From contig OY735224.1 of assembly GCA_963457665.1 (NCBI GenBank), forward strand, positions 41,125,739 through 41,189,738: DNA of 64,000 nucleotides. Reading direction: 5' to 3'. The notes under the pieces were generated by a model. The model ran no database searches. It saw only the letters and a list, made by a program, of their open reading frames with translations, and was not told where the DNA came from. The position numbers and the translations under genes were made by a program. Positions 51,951 through 63,330 of the stretch are shown here, piece by piece (position 1 is the stretch's first letter; each line of letters opens with the position of its first letter). Origin of the DNA: Thysanoteuthis rhombus. Lineage: Eukaryota; Mollusca; Cephalopoda; Oegopsida; Thysanoteuthidae.

Positions 51951-52006
51951 CCAGTGGGTTGTTGATCATTCCTTTCCGTCTTATTCATCATTCACCATTA
52001 TCAGCC

Positions 52007-52096
52007 ATGGCCGAGGAGCACTTACGTCGCCTATGTCGTATAACACCTTTTTCTCGGCTGCACGCCAAACTTGAAGATTGGCTTGAAGAATACAAT
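52007..52096 (+). CDS. First coding exon of an unidentified gene
   Basis: ATG in a strong initiation context (GCCATGGCC) opens MAEEHLRRLCRITPFSRLHA, then KLEDWLEEYN, ending in phase 0 at a consensus donor AAT|GTAAGT. Leucine-rich, amphipathic and charged, it looks like a genuine conserved N-terminus, but I do not recognise the family. The frame is also open upstream through the GA tract; the Kozak context and protein-like composition favour this start. One possible next exon is at 55638-55691; more may lie beyond the window. Confidence 0.65.
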
Positions 52097-52099
52097 GTA

Positions 52100-54085
52100 A
52101 GTTTTTACAGCTTCATCCTCGGTGTTATCTACATATTTTGTATTTTGCTTGACGAAATAAGCTCAGTCCCATAATAATTGTTACTTTTGCATACATATAA
52201 TATACTAAATGTTACTACTATTGTGGGACATGGGGATTTTTTTTCAATTTCCCGTTTCTAATGCAAATGATCGTATCGCATTTCTCGGTTACTATGGGAA
52301 CTAGGGAAGCCTATAGTAGTTGTCGTCCTTTTCAGCTTCTTTTATTACTCATTCATCTAATAAAAAACATGAATTTAAAAACGGGCAGAAAAGGAAGAAA
52401 GAGAAAACATAAATAGCAAAAGAAAGTTGGGTACAATAAAGGGAGGTGGTTCCGATTGTAAAGTTTCACACCCTTGCAAGCGTGTGTTTAATGTTTGGTA
52501 TGGAGAGCATTAGAGAGTGAGCGTAAGAGAGATACAGAGGGAAAAACAGAGTGAGAGAGAAAGAAGAGAATTCAGCTGTTTTTCAATAGAACGAGATTAA
52601 ATTAGATTTTATAGTTTGATGACATTACAGAATTTTATTTTTAGTTTTTGTTTTGATAGTTACTTCTTACTATTGATGGCGATATATCTGTTCATTGCTA
52701 TTAACAATTTCAAACCTCCGGAAGATATATAATCGGATGTACCTTATGAATGAGCATGTTCTTGAATTGACAAAATTTAGTTTCAAGGTACTTCATTTCC
52801 TGTTTGGAAAATGATCATTTTTTTTTTTACTTCTGCCAACAAAGTTGGAAAAGGTAAATGTATTCACTTGTTTGTCTCTCTGTTTATCGACACAATATCT
52901 CCAAACATTCTCAACGAATTCCAACGAAATTTAATGGAAGGGTGGGCCAGATGAGGAAGATTTGATTTCATTTCTAGGAGGAATTTTCTTTCAATCAAGA
53001 GATATTTTTTCATATAATATAAGGAAAATCGAAACTTACATAGTCACCTCCTCTGACTCTTTTCAATAGATGAACTGATTTGAATTAGCATATGGCATAA
53101 GTAGAAGTAGATAGTCTACTCTCTGTGCTTCCTAGTTTCAAGAGTAGTATATTGAATTCATTCAAAACAGTAGTTGTCTTTTTTAAAGAAAGCAAAGCAA
53201 TGATTTTTTTATAGAAAAAGTAAAAATGTCTGAAATTTTGGGATGAAAATTTTTTGTTGCTTTCATCACAATGTTTTGGCTGATGTATTCTTCAGCCTTT
53301 CACTGGTGTATGATGCATCTGGTATTCATCACGCATATATCTTGGGATATCTGTTTGCATGTTTGAATACACCTTTAATGAGAGAGAGAACAAAAAGAAA
53401 GATTGCTTGTGTGGACTGTGTGGAAAGGAAAACAGAAAGATGTGGCTAACAGCTGTGGAGAGCTTATAGTTGGTGCCATCTACTCCTTCCAAAACTTGCA
53501 CTCTTCCCAGGATATCTAGAATTTCGGAGATCTTTTTGCAATAATACTATTCATCATTCATCTTGATTCTTCCATATTATGGCATAAGCCTATATTTACT
53601 TACCAACAATTCTACCTGCGATACAAACCGATAGTCTAAAAGATGCATAGTCGATATGCTTTCATGTAGTGCTTTTTTTCACAGTCAGGTTTTCACTTCA
53701 ATTTTTCAGTTCTGACTTTGTGAAATAATATGAAGAAAATGAGTATAGGTCCCATGGAATTGTTTTCATTGGTATCTTTAAAAAGAATTTTACAAAATGT
53801 CATAGTCAAGGGAAGTAATTATGCATCCCAAAATTTAATAATTTCTTCTATAGCCCATTGTACATCTTTCTACAGAATGTCATTAAGATTCAATGCAAAC
53901 TTTTTGAGATATTGTGTGGACAGACATGAGTTTTTCACTATGTTATGTAGTGTGGACAGAAAACTATGATGTAGGGAAGTTAATAGTGCATGGATCCTCC
54001 ACTAAAACTGAATCACTTATTTTGGGGCCTATTGTCCATTCCTTCACAATATTTCATTGAAATTCGTTGATAACTTTTCTCTGAT
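52100..54085. other. Intron, partly decayed dispersed repeats
   Basis: TATCTCCAAACATTCTCAAC/GAATTCCAACGAAATTTAA (around 52905-52935) and two related stretches at 53865-53935 and 54040-54090 (TTCATTGAAATTCGTTGATA) look like one old dispersed repeat. No ORF. Confidence 0.4.
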
Positions 54086-54096
54086 ATAATGTGGGC

Positions 54097-54653
54097 CAGA
54101 GGTCCCCAACCCTATGCCAGCGTGCTCCTTGGCATCCATCAACTCTTTTACATGTGCCTGCCACAAACTGGCTACCATTATTATTATCATTAGTATCATC
54201 ATCATCATCATCATCATCATTGATGTTTTTAATTCTTTAATGTTACATTTATCAAATGTTTGGGTGCACGACTTTTCCTACATGAAATATATTTCATCAT
54301 CTCAGATTGCTGCAATGAAAGAAGTTTGGGTCCTGATATGATAAGAAATTTGGATTTTACAGTGCAGCCTTGGTTCCCCCTCCCCACTCACATTTGATTT
54401 CCTTACCTGTTGCACCCCCTTGTTACGACACTGTTTGGGCATTATTTTACAATGTGATTTTTTTTCATTTTGTGTTTATTTGTTCAGTATTTAGTTTATT
54501 TAAATTAGTCTTTCATTTGTGTATTTTGCTCATTACTTCACTTAGGAACTGCATGTTATATTGGTCATTTTGCCCATTCTTGAGTCTAACTGCCCACCTC
54601 ACACCAGATAATCATGAAAGTGGTCTTCGAAACCAAAAGGTTGGGGACCCCTA
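54097..54653 (+). mobile_element. Non-autonomous hAT-type transposon
   Basis: Ends CAGAGGTCCCCAACC and GGTTGGGGACCCCTA are terminal inverted repeats; flanking octamers ATGTGGGC (54089-54096) and AAATGGGC (54654-54661) look like an 8-bp target duplication with two changes. A (ATC)n run at 54195-54222 lies inside. No transposase. Confidence 0.75.
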
Positions 54654-54789
54654 AAATGGGCTTCATCTTTGAGCAGGCTCATACATATACAAAAACATGA
54701 AAAAAATGAGAAATTATCTTCAAAACAAAAATGAATTCTTAGATCAACTGTAAAATTCAACCTACACTTCATTATTCTGACAAATTACT

Positions 54790-54801
54790 CTTACTCTCTC
54801 C

Positions 54802-54833
<32 letters not shown>

Positions 54834-54897
54834 TCATCTCTCTCTCTATATATATCTATATCTATCTCACTCAATATATTTGTATCTATCTATATAA

Positions 54898-54973
<76 letters not shown>

Positions 54974-54990
54974 CAGAGAGAGATAAGCAC
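54790..54990. repeat. Compound TC/TA/GA microsatellite
   Basis: (TC)n, (TA)n with TATC interruptions, then (TA)n and (GA)n in succession. Confidence 0.95.
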
Positions 54991-54999
54991 AAGTTTGAA

Positions 55000-55630
55000 C
55001 AAACACCTAAAAAATTCCACGTCAACTGTCTTTAATTAAACATTAATTAAGAACTGATGACTATATGCATTATGTATGTATGTGTGCGTGTAGATATCTG
55101 TGCAAATATACTGTACTACTTGAGTCAATAGAATAAGGCATTTAGAAATGAAAACATTCATAAGAGTAAAAAATATTCTCTTTAACTTTATTGATGACAA
55201 AAATGAATTGCTTTGTCATTCCTAATTTCCTTATCTTTTCTAAATTACAATGATTTACAATTAAACATCCTCCTCCTAAACTCTTTTAGGGAAGAGAATG
55301 TTCATATGACAAATTTAGAGGAGAGTATGTTCAAATAGCTACTCTGGGTAGAGGATGGGGATGTTAAAGTGTTCCAAAGATATAAAATTTACTGCTATTG
55401 CATAGTTGTATAGAACTTTTGCTAGACATTGGCATGTAGTTCAGAGTTACCTCTGTACAAAAGTGTCTGAGCCTGTCTAAATCTCCTCAATAAACATGTA
55501 TGTACAAGTTGAAATTTAAGTATAGCATACACAACAATGTATGAAAGGTTTATTCATTCAATGCTATGGTATTTATGTGTGTCATTTTTGTCTAAATTGT
55601 GTGACTGTGTTTCTGCATGAAATTAATTTC
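55000..55630. other. Intron, nothing recognised
   Basis: AT-rich, no ORF or element. Confidence 0.5.
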
Positions 55631-55637
55631 TTCTTAG

Positions 55638-55691
55638 GTTAAAAAGTTGGATGAAGCCTTCAAAGAATACCATGTCATTAGTCATCTATGA
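55638..55691 (+). CDS. Possible second and final exon of the 52-kb gene
   Basis: After TTTCTTCTTAG the frame carried from 52096 reads VKKLDEAFKEYHVISHL and a TGA stop, giving a 47-residue protein with a continuous charged helix across the junction. It might instead be an intronic accident; there is no further support. Confidence 0.35.
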   Translation, partial: VKKLDEAFKEYHVISHL

Positions 55692-55770
55692 AAATAACTG
55701 TCATCTATGACACTGATCAAGAAAATCAAAAATAGATTAAAAAAATAACTGACTGAACTGAGATATGGAC

Positions 55771-55842
55771 GGACTTAAACTGAGACGTTTAATGCTTAAT
55801 TCATGCTTGCACTGTTGCTTGTTCGCCTCTTCCACTGAGCTA
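55771..55842 (-). repeat. tRNA-like SINE head or tRNA pseudogene
   Basis: Minus strand reads TAGCTCAGTGGAAGAGGCGA, a near-canonical A box, and about 40 bases later AGTTTAAGTCC, a degraded B box. The acceptor stem does not pair well, so an active tRNA gene is unlikely. Confidence 0.45.
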
Positions 55843-56658
55843 GGGCATATGACTTTTTTGCCCTACCTGACCTAAGGACTAAAGTATTAATAATTGAATG
55901 ATCAGGTTTTCACATGATAAAATAGGAAACCGATATGCGACTATATGTCCAGAGGCATATTAATATTTTTTCATCATCAAGGAATAATTTTTTTTATTGA
56001 ATAACAACAGAAAACTGATCCTCCACTTTATGTCCAGGGACTCTGAGAACAGTCTAAAATTGCTTCAAGTACACAAAAGTAATTTTTTCTTTTTATTTAG
56101 ACACATTTGGGGGTTATGTCTGCAAAATATGAAAGGTGTATCTGGTCTACCCTCTTAGATATAAACAAAAGCTTAACTTGACATGTTTTGTGTGTTATTT
56201 CCTTTTTTGAATACAGAATATCAAAGTTATAAGGAATAAAGGTGAAAAGTAGATGTTTCCTTGATCAGTGGCTCAGGTCTTGAGCCCCCAAACAAGTACT
56301 TGACTCCAAAAGCTCTCAGCAGTCTAATCAACTACTTAAAAATCTTCAGTAGCACTAATACTAATAAGTATTGAGTTTTAGTTCAGTCTTTTTATGCTTA
56401 TCATTATCTGGATTATTCTTAGAACTCTCTTAATATCATAATACAACCACCTCTCATTTATAGTCTGCATGTGGAATACTGTATTAGTTGCAACTCCTTA
56501 TCATATTATCTAGAACTTCAGGGCACTAGCAAGAAGTGACTGGAAGATAAATTGAAAAATTTGATACAAATACACAATCACCAATCCAAAAACCTTGGGA
56601 CCAGACACCTTTATTAATTTAGAATTTTCAAGATTTGTGATTCAGTTATCGTATATAG

Positions 56659-57088
56659 CAGAGATTTGTGAACTATTGCCCATGGACCAAATCCGGCCCA
56701 TGGCCTCATTTCATGTAGCTTTTGACTTCATTGAATATGTGATGTTGCAAACAAAAATTCTTTGTTTTCCTTATCAAACTTTAATTAGTCAACAATGATT
56801 CAGTATTTAAAAAGTTTCAGCATTTTGCATAACCTATTTATGTGAAAAAAACTTTTTCAAAAATGAAATGTATTCTGTTTGTAGGTCAGTATTAACTGAT
56901 CACCACTTGCAGTCAGTTTTGATTACAAGAAACACAAAAACATTTCATAGTTCTCATTGATTCATAGTATATGAAAATTTATGTAGGTATATACAAATTA
57001 ACAATTAATTAACAAACTCTTTTATTTGCCTTTGCCTATGAGATCACTTCTAATCCAGCCTACCTCCCAGAATGTTCGCTGACCCCTG
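56659..57088 (+). mobile_element. Internally deleted hAT-type transposon
   Basis: Starts CAGAGATTTGTGAACTATTG...CCGGCCCATGG and ends AATGTTCGCTGACCCCTG. Flanking GTATATAG (56651-56658) and GTAAATAG (57089-57096) are an 8-bp target duplication with one change. Inside, the plus strand reads YLCEKNFFKNEM and RSVLTDHHLQSVL, the C-terminal dimerisation helix of hAT transposases, so it is a deletion derivative of an autonomous copy. Confidence 0.85.
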
Positions 57089-57099
57089 GTAAATAGGGT

Positions 57100-58135
57100 A
57101 GTATGTCGAATGCATCAACCAAAATAAACTCTATTCTAAAAGATACACAGTCTCTTATCCCAAATTCTAAAAACCAAAAAGCTCCGGAAACGGAACATTT
57201 TTTTCCATGTACCAAGTGTGTGATTTTTATAACATTTTTCCTTACAAATAAAAAGTACTTGAATATTTTTTTCATTACCTAAAAAATAAGTATTTATGAT
57301 CTGTCTTCATCTCATTTACCACTTTACAAATAAACTGTAATGTTTTTAATAGTCTTGAATTACTCCACTCAGTATGAATATTTACTTGTTTCACTGCAGA
57401 GACACTGCTATTTTTCTGACACAGGGGATACCAAAGTTCTTTTTTGTGTGAGTAAAGAAACATTGTTGGTAGAGTAACCCAGAGAATGACAGAATAAATC
57501 AGAAAATTCATTTCTTAAATGTGCTTCTTAAAAATGATGAAATTCCAAATTTAGTTCAGTCAATTGAATGTTATCTTTGCATCTTTGATGATATCAACAA
57601 TGTTTTGGCTGATCCATTCCTCTTTTTTATTTTATTGATATATAATCCGAGAAAAGAAGCAAATCTTTCTTCCTCCAGGAAAAAACCTGGCGACAGAATT
57701 AAGAAATAAAAATTTCCGTGTACTTGGTTGGCAGAATGGTTACGTCTGTGTACCTAGCACTGCTAAAATGGATTGATCTGGTTTATATATTACTGCCCCT
57801 TTTTTTCTGCCGTTTTGTTTTTTCCTGGACGAAGAGAAGTTTGCCTTTTTCTTGGATTATACTGCCATGTATGTTTTTGTTAAAGTTAACATTAGAAATT
57901 GCTATGTAAGATAACTTATGTTTTATTTTGGTAGATAAAATTGAATTTTTTTAACTATAAAAAATGACACCAATGTCTTTAGCGGTGGCTTTGATTTCTT
58001 TTCCATAGTGCCGTGTAACGCATTAGAGTCATGGTCATTTTTTTAATGAAAAAAATAGCTCTACAGATCAAAGTAAAAGAAGATAACATGGAAAAGGTTT
58101 TTTTATTGTTATTTATTTATTTTATTGAATTATTC
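57100..58135. other. Intron or intergenic, nothing recognised
   Basis: Contains some open frames of 60-80 codons (for example 57521-57709) without recognisable protein or splice context. Confidence 0.4.
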
Positions 58136-58139
58136 CCTT

Positions 58140-58430
58140 TGAAATCACCTGAAAAGCTTCTTGAGCAAAATGCATGAAATTGGGTAAAATCACTGTTTCT
58201 AATGAACTGACAGTAGTTTTCAGTCGTTGACTTTTCTGGAATTATATTGTACATTTTGATGAGTGTTACATTGTAAATATAGGAACAAAAAGAATTTTTC
58301 TGACATCCCTTTGTATCATATTGTATTATTCTCTATTATAATATTTTTGAAAATTTAAAAAAATGTTCCTAAAAGCCCTTCAATTTTTAACCACTTTTGG
58401 AGTGACTTTTGGCAAATGCACAAAAATTGA
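58140..58430 (+). repeat. Dispersed repeat family C, copy 1
   Basis: Shares TTTCTAATGAACTGACAGTA, GATGAGTGTTACATTGTAAA and TTTTTCTGACATCCCTTTGT with 62558-62720, and TTTTAACCACTTTTGGAGTG with 63380-63400. Confidence 0.7.
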
Positions 58431-58679
58431 GTAAGATTTCAAAGATTCTTAATTTCAAAACTATTAGAGATACAGACTTAATATTTTGTATTTCCCTGTA
58501 AGTTTGGTATTGGAGCACCTGTGATTTTTTCCAAGAAAAGAGTGACCAGGGGAAAGTTCCTAAAATTGGGTGATTTGATGTTAAATGACTCTATTGTTTT
58601 TTTTCATTTTATTGTTATTTCAATGTGGAATAAACGTGCATGTGTGTCAGAGGTCATATACAACATGCTATAGAACACA

Positions 58680-58985
58680 CTTGTGCATCAAAAAGTGAAG
58701 CCTCCCGACTGGCTATGGCTTCAGCCATCCTTTCTTGTACTTCCCATGTCACATTATTACTTATTTGGTCTGTTTGCAGTATGTGAATTAGATTTAGAAG
58801 CAACAAGCACTTGAAGTGATGTTTGCGCTATTTCACCTTTAGCAAAGAGGAAGAGATGGATTTGTGTCTTTCCCAAGGGCGTCAGTGCAAATTGAACACA
58901 AATTGTTGCAGCTGGAGTTTGAACTTGGCTTGCCAAGTTGATTTTTTTGTACTGCTATCCACCCAGCCACCAACACCTCCTAATT
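58680..58985 (-). mobile_element. tRNA-derived SINE, copy 1
   Basis: Minus strand: GTGGCTGGGTGGATAGCAGT (A box), later CCAAGTTCAAACTCCAGCTG (B box), then a body with ACGCCCTTGGGAAAGACACA and TCTAAATCTAATTCACATAC. The body matches the copy at 59823-60055. tRNA-derived SINEs are well known from cephalopods. Confidence 0.7.
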
Positions 58986-59454
58986 AAGGTGTAGTATAAT
59001 TGAATTTGAAAGTTAATAGGAAATGCTGCTCATTCTTTTTCAGTCCAAATGATATTGATTCTAATCAGTCATCAATAGTTTTTGCATTCCAACAGTATCA
59101 ATGAATAGACTGTCACTCATGTCAGTGTTATTTCCTTTGTGACAATGTATTTACATGTCCAGTCATGAGATTTTATCTACTTTATGTTGACTTATTACAG
59201 ATTAGAAAAGTCTCAGAGATTTCACAGTCAGGGGTAAAATACAAATGTTTCATTTTTGGTTTGAATGTCTTGGCTTTCCACATTTAAACCCATCATTGAA
59301 CACGTAGATCTTGAGCAAGATATATACCACTGATCAGGGCTCAAGAAAGTTCCAAGTTCCTGACCAGAGCAATTTTTCACCAGAAAATTTCCAAAGCTTA
59401 CTGGTCAAGTGCATAACGCATAGGAAGAAACTCTGAAGTGGGGAGGTGGATGGT

Positions 59455-59502
59455 TTGTGTGTGTGTGTGTGTGTGTGTGTGCATGTGTATATATATATAT
59501 GC
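59455..59502. repeat. (GT)n(TA)n microsatellite
   Basis: GT run followed by a short TA run. Confidence 0.95.
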
Positions 59503-59822
59503 AGGTCTCCAGGCCGTAATTTTTATCGATTTGCACCAAATCCAGACAAGAAGTATGTTTTTAATAAATTTCAAAGTACTTTATTTTGCCTTTTTTTAGA
59601 TTTCATGAAAAGAATTCTATCTTAGATTTTACTAGGGTAAAAGGTAAAACTCGACTTTGACTTTTAGCCATTATTTTTGTTTACAAAAAAATTTTGAAAT
59701 CAAATTTTGATTTACTCAAAAAACTGATTTTTCAATTCACTAATTTAAATCACAAATTGTTGTTTACCTGCAGAAGTGTATGACATACTGAATCAAATAT
59801 TTACATCTAATCACCAACTGGA

Positions 59823-60055
59823 GAAGTGATGTGGCTGAAAGAGTAATGGTCTGAAAAATGGACTCCTCCTGGGACAGTTTGTGTTCACTTCACTCTAATG
59901 CCCTTGGGAAAGACAGATCCATCTATCCCTCAGCTACAGGTGGAATAATTCTCGGTGATGTGAATGATGCAGCTTTAGGTGCTTGTCACCTCTAAGTCTA
60001 ATTCACATATTGCAAATGGCCAAGCAGAGGGTTGGGGGACTACAGCCAGCATAAG
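59823..60055 (+). mobile_element. tRNA-derived SINE, copy 2
   Basis: Plus strand: GTGGCTGAAAGAGTAATGGT (A box), a decayed B box near GTTTGTGTTCACTTC, then the shared body (AATGCCCTTGGGAAAGACAG, TCTAAGTCTAATTCACATAT). Confidence 0.65.
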
Positions 60056-60059
60056 GGCA

Positions 60060-60570
60060 CTACTTACTATTACTTACTAATCACTAACTGAATAAAAATT
60101 TTCTCATTACTGCAATAACACTTTCACAATGAAATAAAATATCAGAAATATCATGTTGGAGCATATTCAAGTTCTGGCAGCCTTGCTAGCATAATATCCA
60201 TAAAAAATGATAGAATCATTTACGCATGAATCTGTTACATAGCTAAATATTTGCCTCGTTAACTAAAATGCTGCAAAAATAAAATAGTTGAGTTGACTTT
60301 TTATCAGAAAACAAATTGAAAAAAAGTCCATAAGTTCACTTTAGATAAAACACTTTTGATAAAAATCAAGCGTAGATTTTTATGGGCAAAAATGGAAAAA
60401 AAACAGCCAAATTTGACACCGTGTGTTATCCATCCATCGTGATCTTAATCTCTCCTGCTATGTACATGCCTCAGCTTTGATCTTTCTCTTTACTTGTGAG
60501 GAGAGTGCGCTCTTACCTCAGAGGTATTCTTCTTCCCTACTCACTTCAATATTAATGGTAAAACCAACCC
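60060..60570. other. Intergenic or intronic, nothing recognised
   Basis: AT-rich; no supported feature. Confidence 0.5.
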
Positions 60571-60573
60571 TTA

Positions 60574-60752
60574 TTTCTATTATCATTCAGACTATCCTCA
60601 TCTTGATTTTTTTTCATACAATGTTTCGGCCGTTGTACTCTATGGCCTTCATCAGGTATCATCTGGTAGGTGTGGGGAAGTAACGACCCGAACCCTCATT
60701 TAACCGATGGGGGTATATTGACCGCACTCCCCTCTTAGCATTAGTAGTATTA
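60574..60752 (-). mobile_element. Penelope-type end with hammerhead-like core
   Basis: Single-arm relative of the palindrome at 45577-45907. Minus strand reads CTGATGAAGGCC, a loop, GGCCGAAACATTGTATG; here the stem GGCC/GGCC is perfect. The flank TTAGCATTAGTAGTATT matches the 45.7-kb spacer. Confidence 0.7.
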
Positions 60753-60812
60753 TCATTGTCTCACACTGGGATTGAACCCAGAACCATCAGATTGATGTGA
60801 GACAATGATAAT
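60752..60812 (-). repeat. Inverted repeat enclosing a tRNA T-arm-like hairpin
   Basis: TATCATTGTCTCACA is repeated inverted as TGTGAGACAATGATA. On the minus strand the interior contains CTGGGTTCAATCCCAG, a perfect T-arm with a consensus B box (GGTTCAATCC). No A box was found, so it is a tRNA fragment or SINE piece. Confidence 0.55.
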
Positions 60813-60839
60813 ACTGAAATAAACTTGGTGGAGACAAAC

Positions 60840-61540
60840 ACCCATGGTGGCACCACTCTCTTAAACCAGCACTATTTTATCCATAGCTTCGGGGAAGAGA
60901 TGGATTCATGCTTTTCCAAGGACATATGTCTGAAGGAAACAAAAAATCTCTTCTGATTCTATTCTCTCTGCTGTTTTTCATTCAAAGATCCTGCACCTCC
61001 TACATACAATACTCTAATGAAAAATTGATTGGCAAAAATTGTAGTGATCCGGTAACTCCTGTGGTACTGCACATTTTGAATCAAGTACCTTAGTTTGTAG
61101 ATCTGCCACTAGAGTTCTTTAGTTTGGTTTTAAACTGCAGTTTGAACCATAAGTTATATAAGTAATGGTCTGCAAGGCTAGCATTACACCATGGCACCCT
61201 TATTTAGAAATCTTAACCTTCTCTGGCTCTAGGCAATATATGTGGTGCACCCAAGGAAGATCATTGATAGTCTGCAAAGCTAGCATTATACTTTGGCAAG
61301 ATACCAAAATGCAAGTGAAATTAGTATGCAAAGTGACCCTAGCAATAAAACAATCAAGACTAAAATCCTAGTATTAAATATGAACAGGGCCAGCCCTGGG
61401 ATTCCTGGCACCTCAGGCAAGCTGAACTTCAGTGCTTCTTAATGTATAGTATTATCTTATTTATTCATCTACTTGCCACCTAACTTACTTTCTCTCCCAC
61501 ACCCCAGGTATTTATTGGTGAGAGCAAGGAAATCCCATCA
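60840..61540. other. No gene; short direct repeat
   Basis: CTGCAAGGCTAGCATTACAC (61171) is repeated as CTGCAAAGCTAGCATTATAC (61272), a 100-bp spaced pair. Otherwise nothing recognised. Confidence 0.5.
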
Positions 61541-61544
61541 GTTT

Positions 61545-61975
61545 TAAAAAGAAGGGTCTACAACCAATACATCCTCCCAATAGTCACCTACATAGAACCT
61601 AAACAAAAGATTGACACTCAGCCTGAGAACCATGCAATGTGCACATGAGTGAATCACACGGAGAGATCCTAAAACAGCGCAGTGTATTAGAGAAAAAAAC
61701 AGGAGTCAGGGATATCATTGAATCCATCAGAAAACTCAAATGGCAATGGGCTGGTCATGTTGCAAGAATATTAGATTACAGATGGACATCACGACTCATG
61801 ATGTAGATCCCCAGAGATCATATGTGAAACTGTAGCCAGCAAAATATAAGATGGCATGATGAAATAGGCAAGTTCAGAAAGTATTGGCTCCACCATGCCT
61901 ATGATAGAAAAGTCTGGCAAATACTGGTGTCTGAGTCCAATGATGGATGCTAAAAAGCTGATGATGATGATGATG
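61545..61975 (+). mobile_element. RTE-type LINE, 3' end fragment (old)
   Basis: Plus-strand frame, with many stops, reads KRRVYNQYILPIVTYIEP and later MQW-like AHVARI remnants, ending GATGATGATGATGATG at 61960-61975. Most decayed of the RTE copies here. Confidence 0.7.
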
Positions 61976-62479
61976 TAGTTGTAGTCTACATGATGTACCT
62001 CTGCTTAAAAGAACTGGATAAAGGAATTAAAATAAAAAATTTTTAAACAAGGTAATGGCAAAGAATTTTCTTCAAAATTTACCTAAGACAATAGAGTACA
62101 GTACTTTAATAAGTAAATACAATCATACTTTTGTGTTTATTCTGTACTCAAAATCTATGGGAAGGGTGCCCCTTCGCCTCTACCAGGAGGAGTAGGCTCC
62201 CTTAAAATTATATGCCCATACCAACTGACCCCCACCCTACCTCTGTTCTAGTCTGTGGTTATGTTTAATAGGAAGACCGGAGGAACAATAAAGACTTAGA
62301 ATAATCTCAGGATCTACTTGAGTTGCTTGTCATGATATTTTTGGAATTTTCATCATTGGAAATGGCTCTGTGGGCTTAGACCTTGTTGACATGAGGAGGA
62401 ATTAATTATTGATATGTGCCCTTCAAATTAATTGCCTGCTGAGAGCAGAACTGATGACCTCCTTTTTACAAAGGAGCCT

Positions 62480-62975
62480 TTGCAATTTTTTTGATTCTCG
62501 TATTAATCGATGAAGCTGATTGACATTTTCTGGACATAGCACTTGACATTGTTGATGTTTCTAATGAACTGACAGTGGTTTTCAGTCAATAACTTTTCTT
62601 GAAGTCTATTTTTTGTTTGTTATGATGAGTGTTACATTGTAAATATAGGAACGATAACAATTTTTCTGACATGCCTTTGTATTGTATTATTATCATTTTC
62701 CATTATAGTATTACATTGTAAATAAAGGAACAATAACAATGTTTCTGACATCCCTTATGATCTCCGTAGTTTTGTATTATATTGTATTATTTTCCATTAT
62801 CATTACATTATAAATATCAGAACTATAACAATGTTTCTGAGATCCCTTATGATGCCTATAGTATTGTATTATTTTCCATTGTAGTATTACATTGTGAATA
62901 AAGGAACAATAACAATGTTTCTGACATCATTTATGATCCCTATAGTTTTGTATTATGTCATATTGTTTTCCATTT
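62480..62975 (+). repeat. Dispersed repeat family C, copy 2, with tandem ~110-bp units
   Basis: After the shared start at 62558, units ending in ACATTGTAAATAAAGGAACA / ATAACAATGTTTCTGACATC and CCCTATAGTTTTGTATTAT recur about four times between 62625 and 62975. Confidence 0.75.
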
Positions 62976-62999
62976 AGCTTTAGATACAAAACCTTAAAT

Positions 63000-63330
63000 C
63001 TAGCCTGAGCTCATGTATACACTTGCTTATTAGCCCTGCCTCCCTCAGTTGCTTAACTCATCACTCTCTTCCTTTCTGGTGACTCAACGCAAACGCTGCA
63101 TTTCACTTATCTCATTTTGCCCTTTTTTTCTGGCGACTCAACAAATGTTGCATCTCATTTATCTCATTTCATCAATTTTAGCTCTATGCCCCTAAAACTG
63201 AATTAACCATCTTTTGATAATCTAGCTTGGTTGACTGTACCACTCATTATAAAAGGCACCACTAATCAGACTCCATGGATGAACCAAACAACATTAGATC
63301 CATTATGTCATGTGTTTCCATAACTAATAA
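63000..63330 (+). repeat. Fragment shared with LTR-like copy 9
   Basis: GATAATCTAGCTTGGTTGAC, TGTACCACTCATTATAAAAG and GGCACCACTAATCAGACTC match 41380-41460. Upstream are two copies of a CTGGTGACTCAAC/CTGGCGACTCAAC segment. Confidence 0.6.

Noticed and set aside
51770-52006. Upstream in-frame start giving a long Arg-Glu repeat before the 52-kb exon.
   Set aside because: The (RE)n is a translated GA microsatellite; the ATG at 52007 has much better context.
57521-57709. 62-codon frame ending RKKPGDRIKK.
   Set aside because: No splice context, promoter or family resemblance; length is within chance for this composition.
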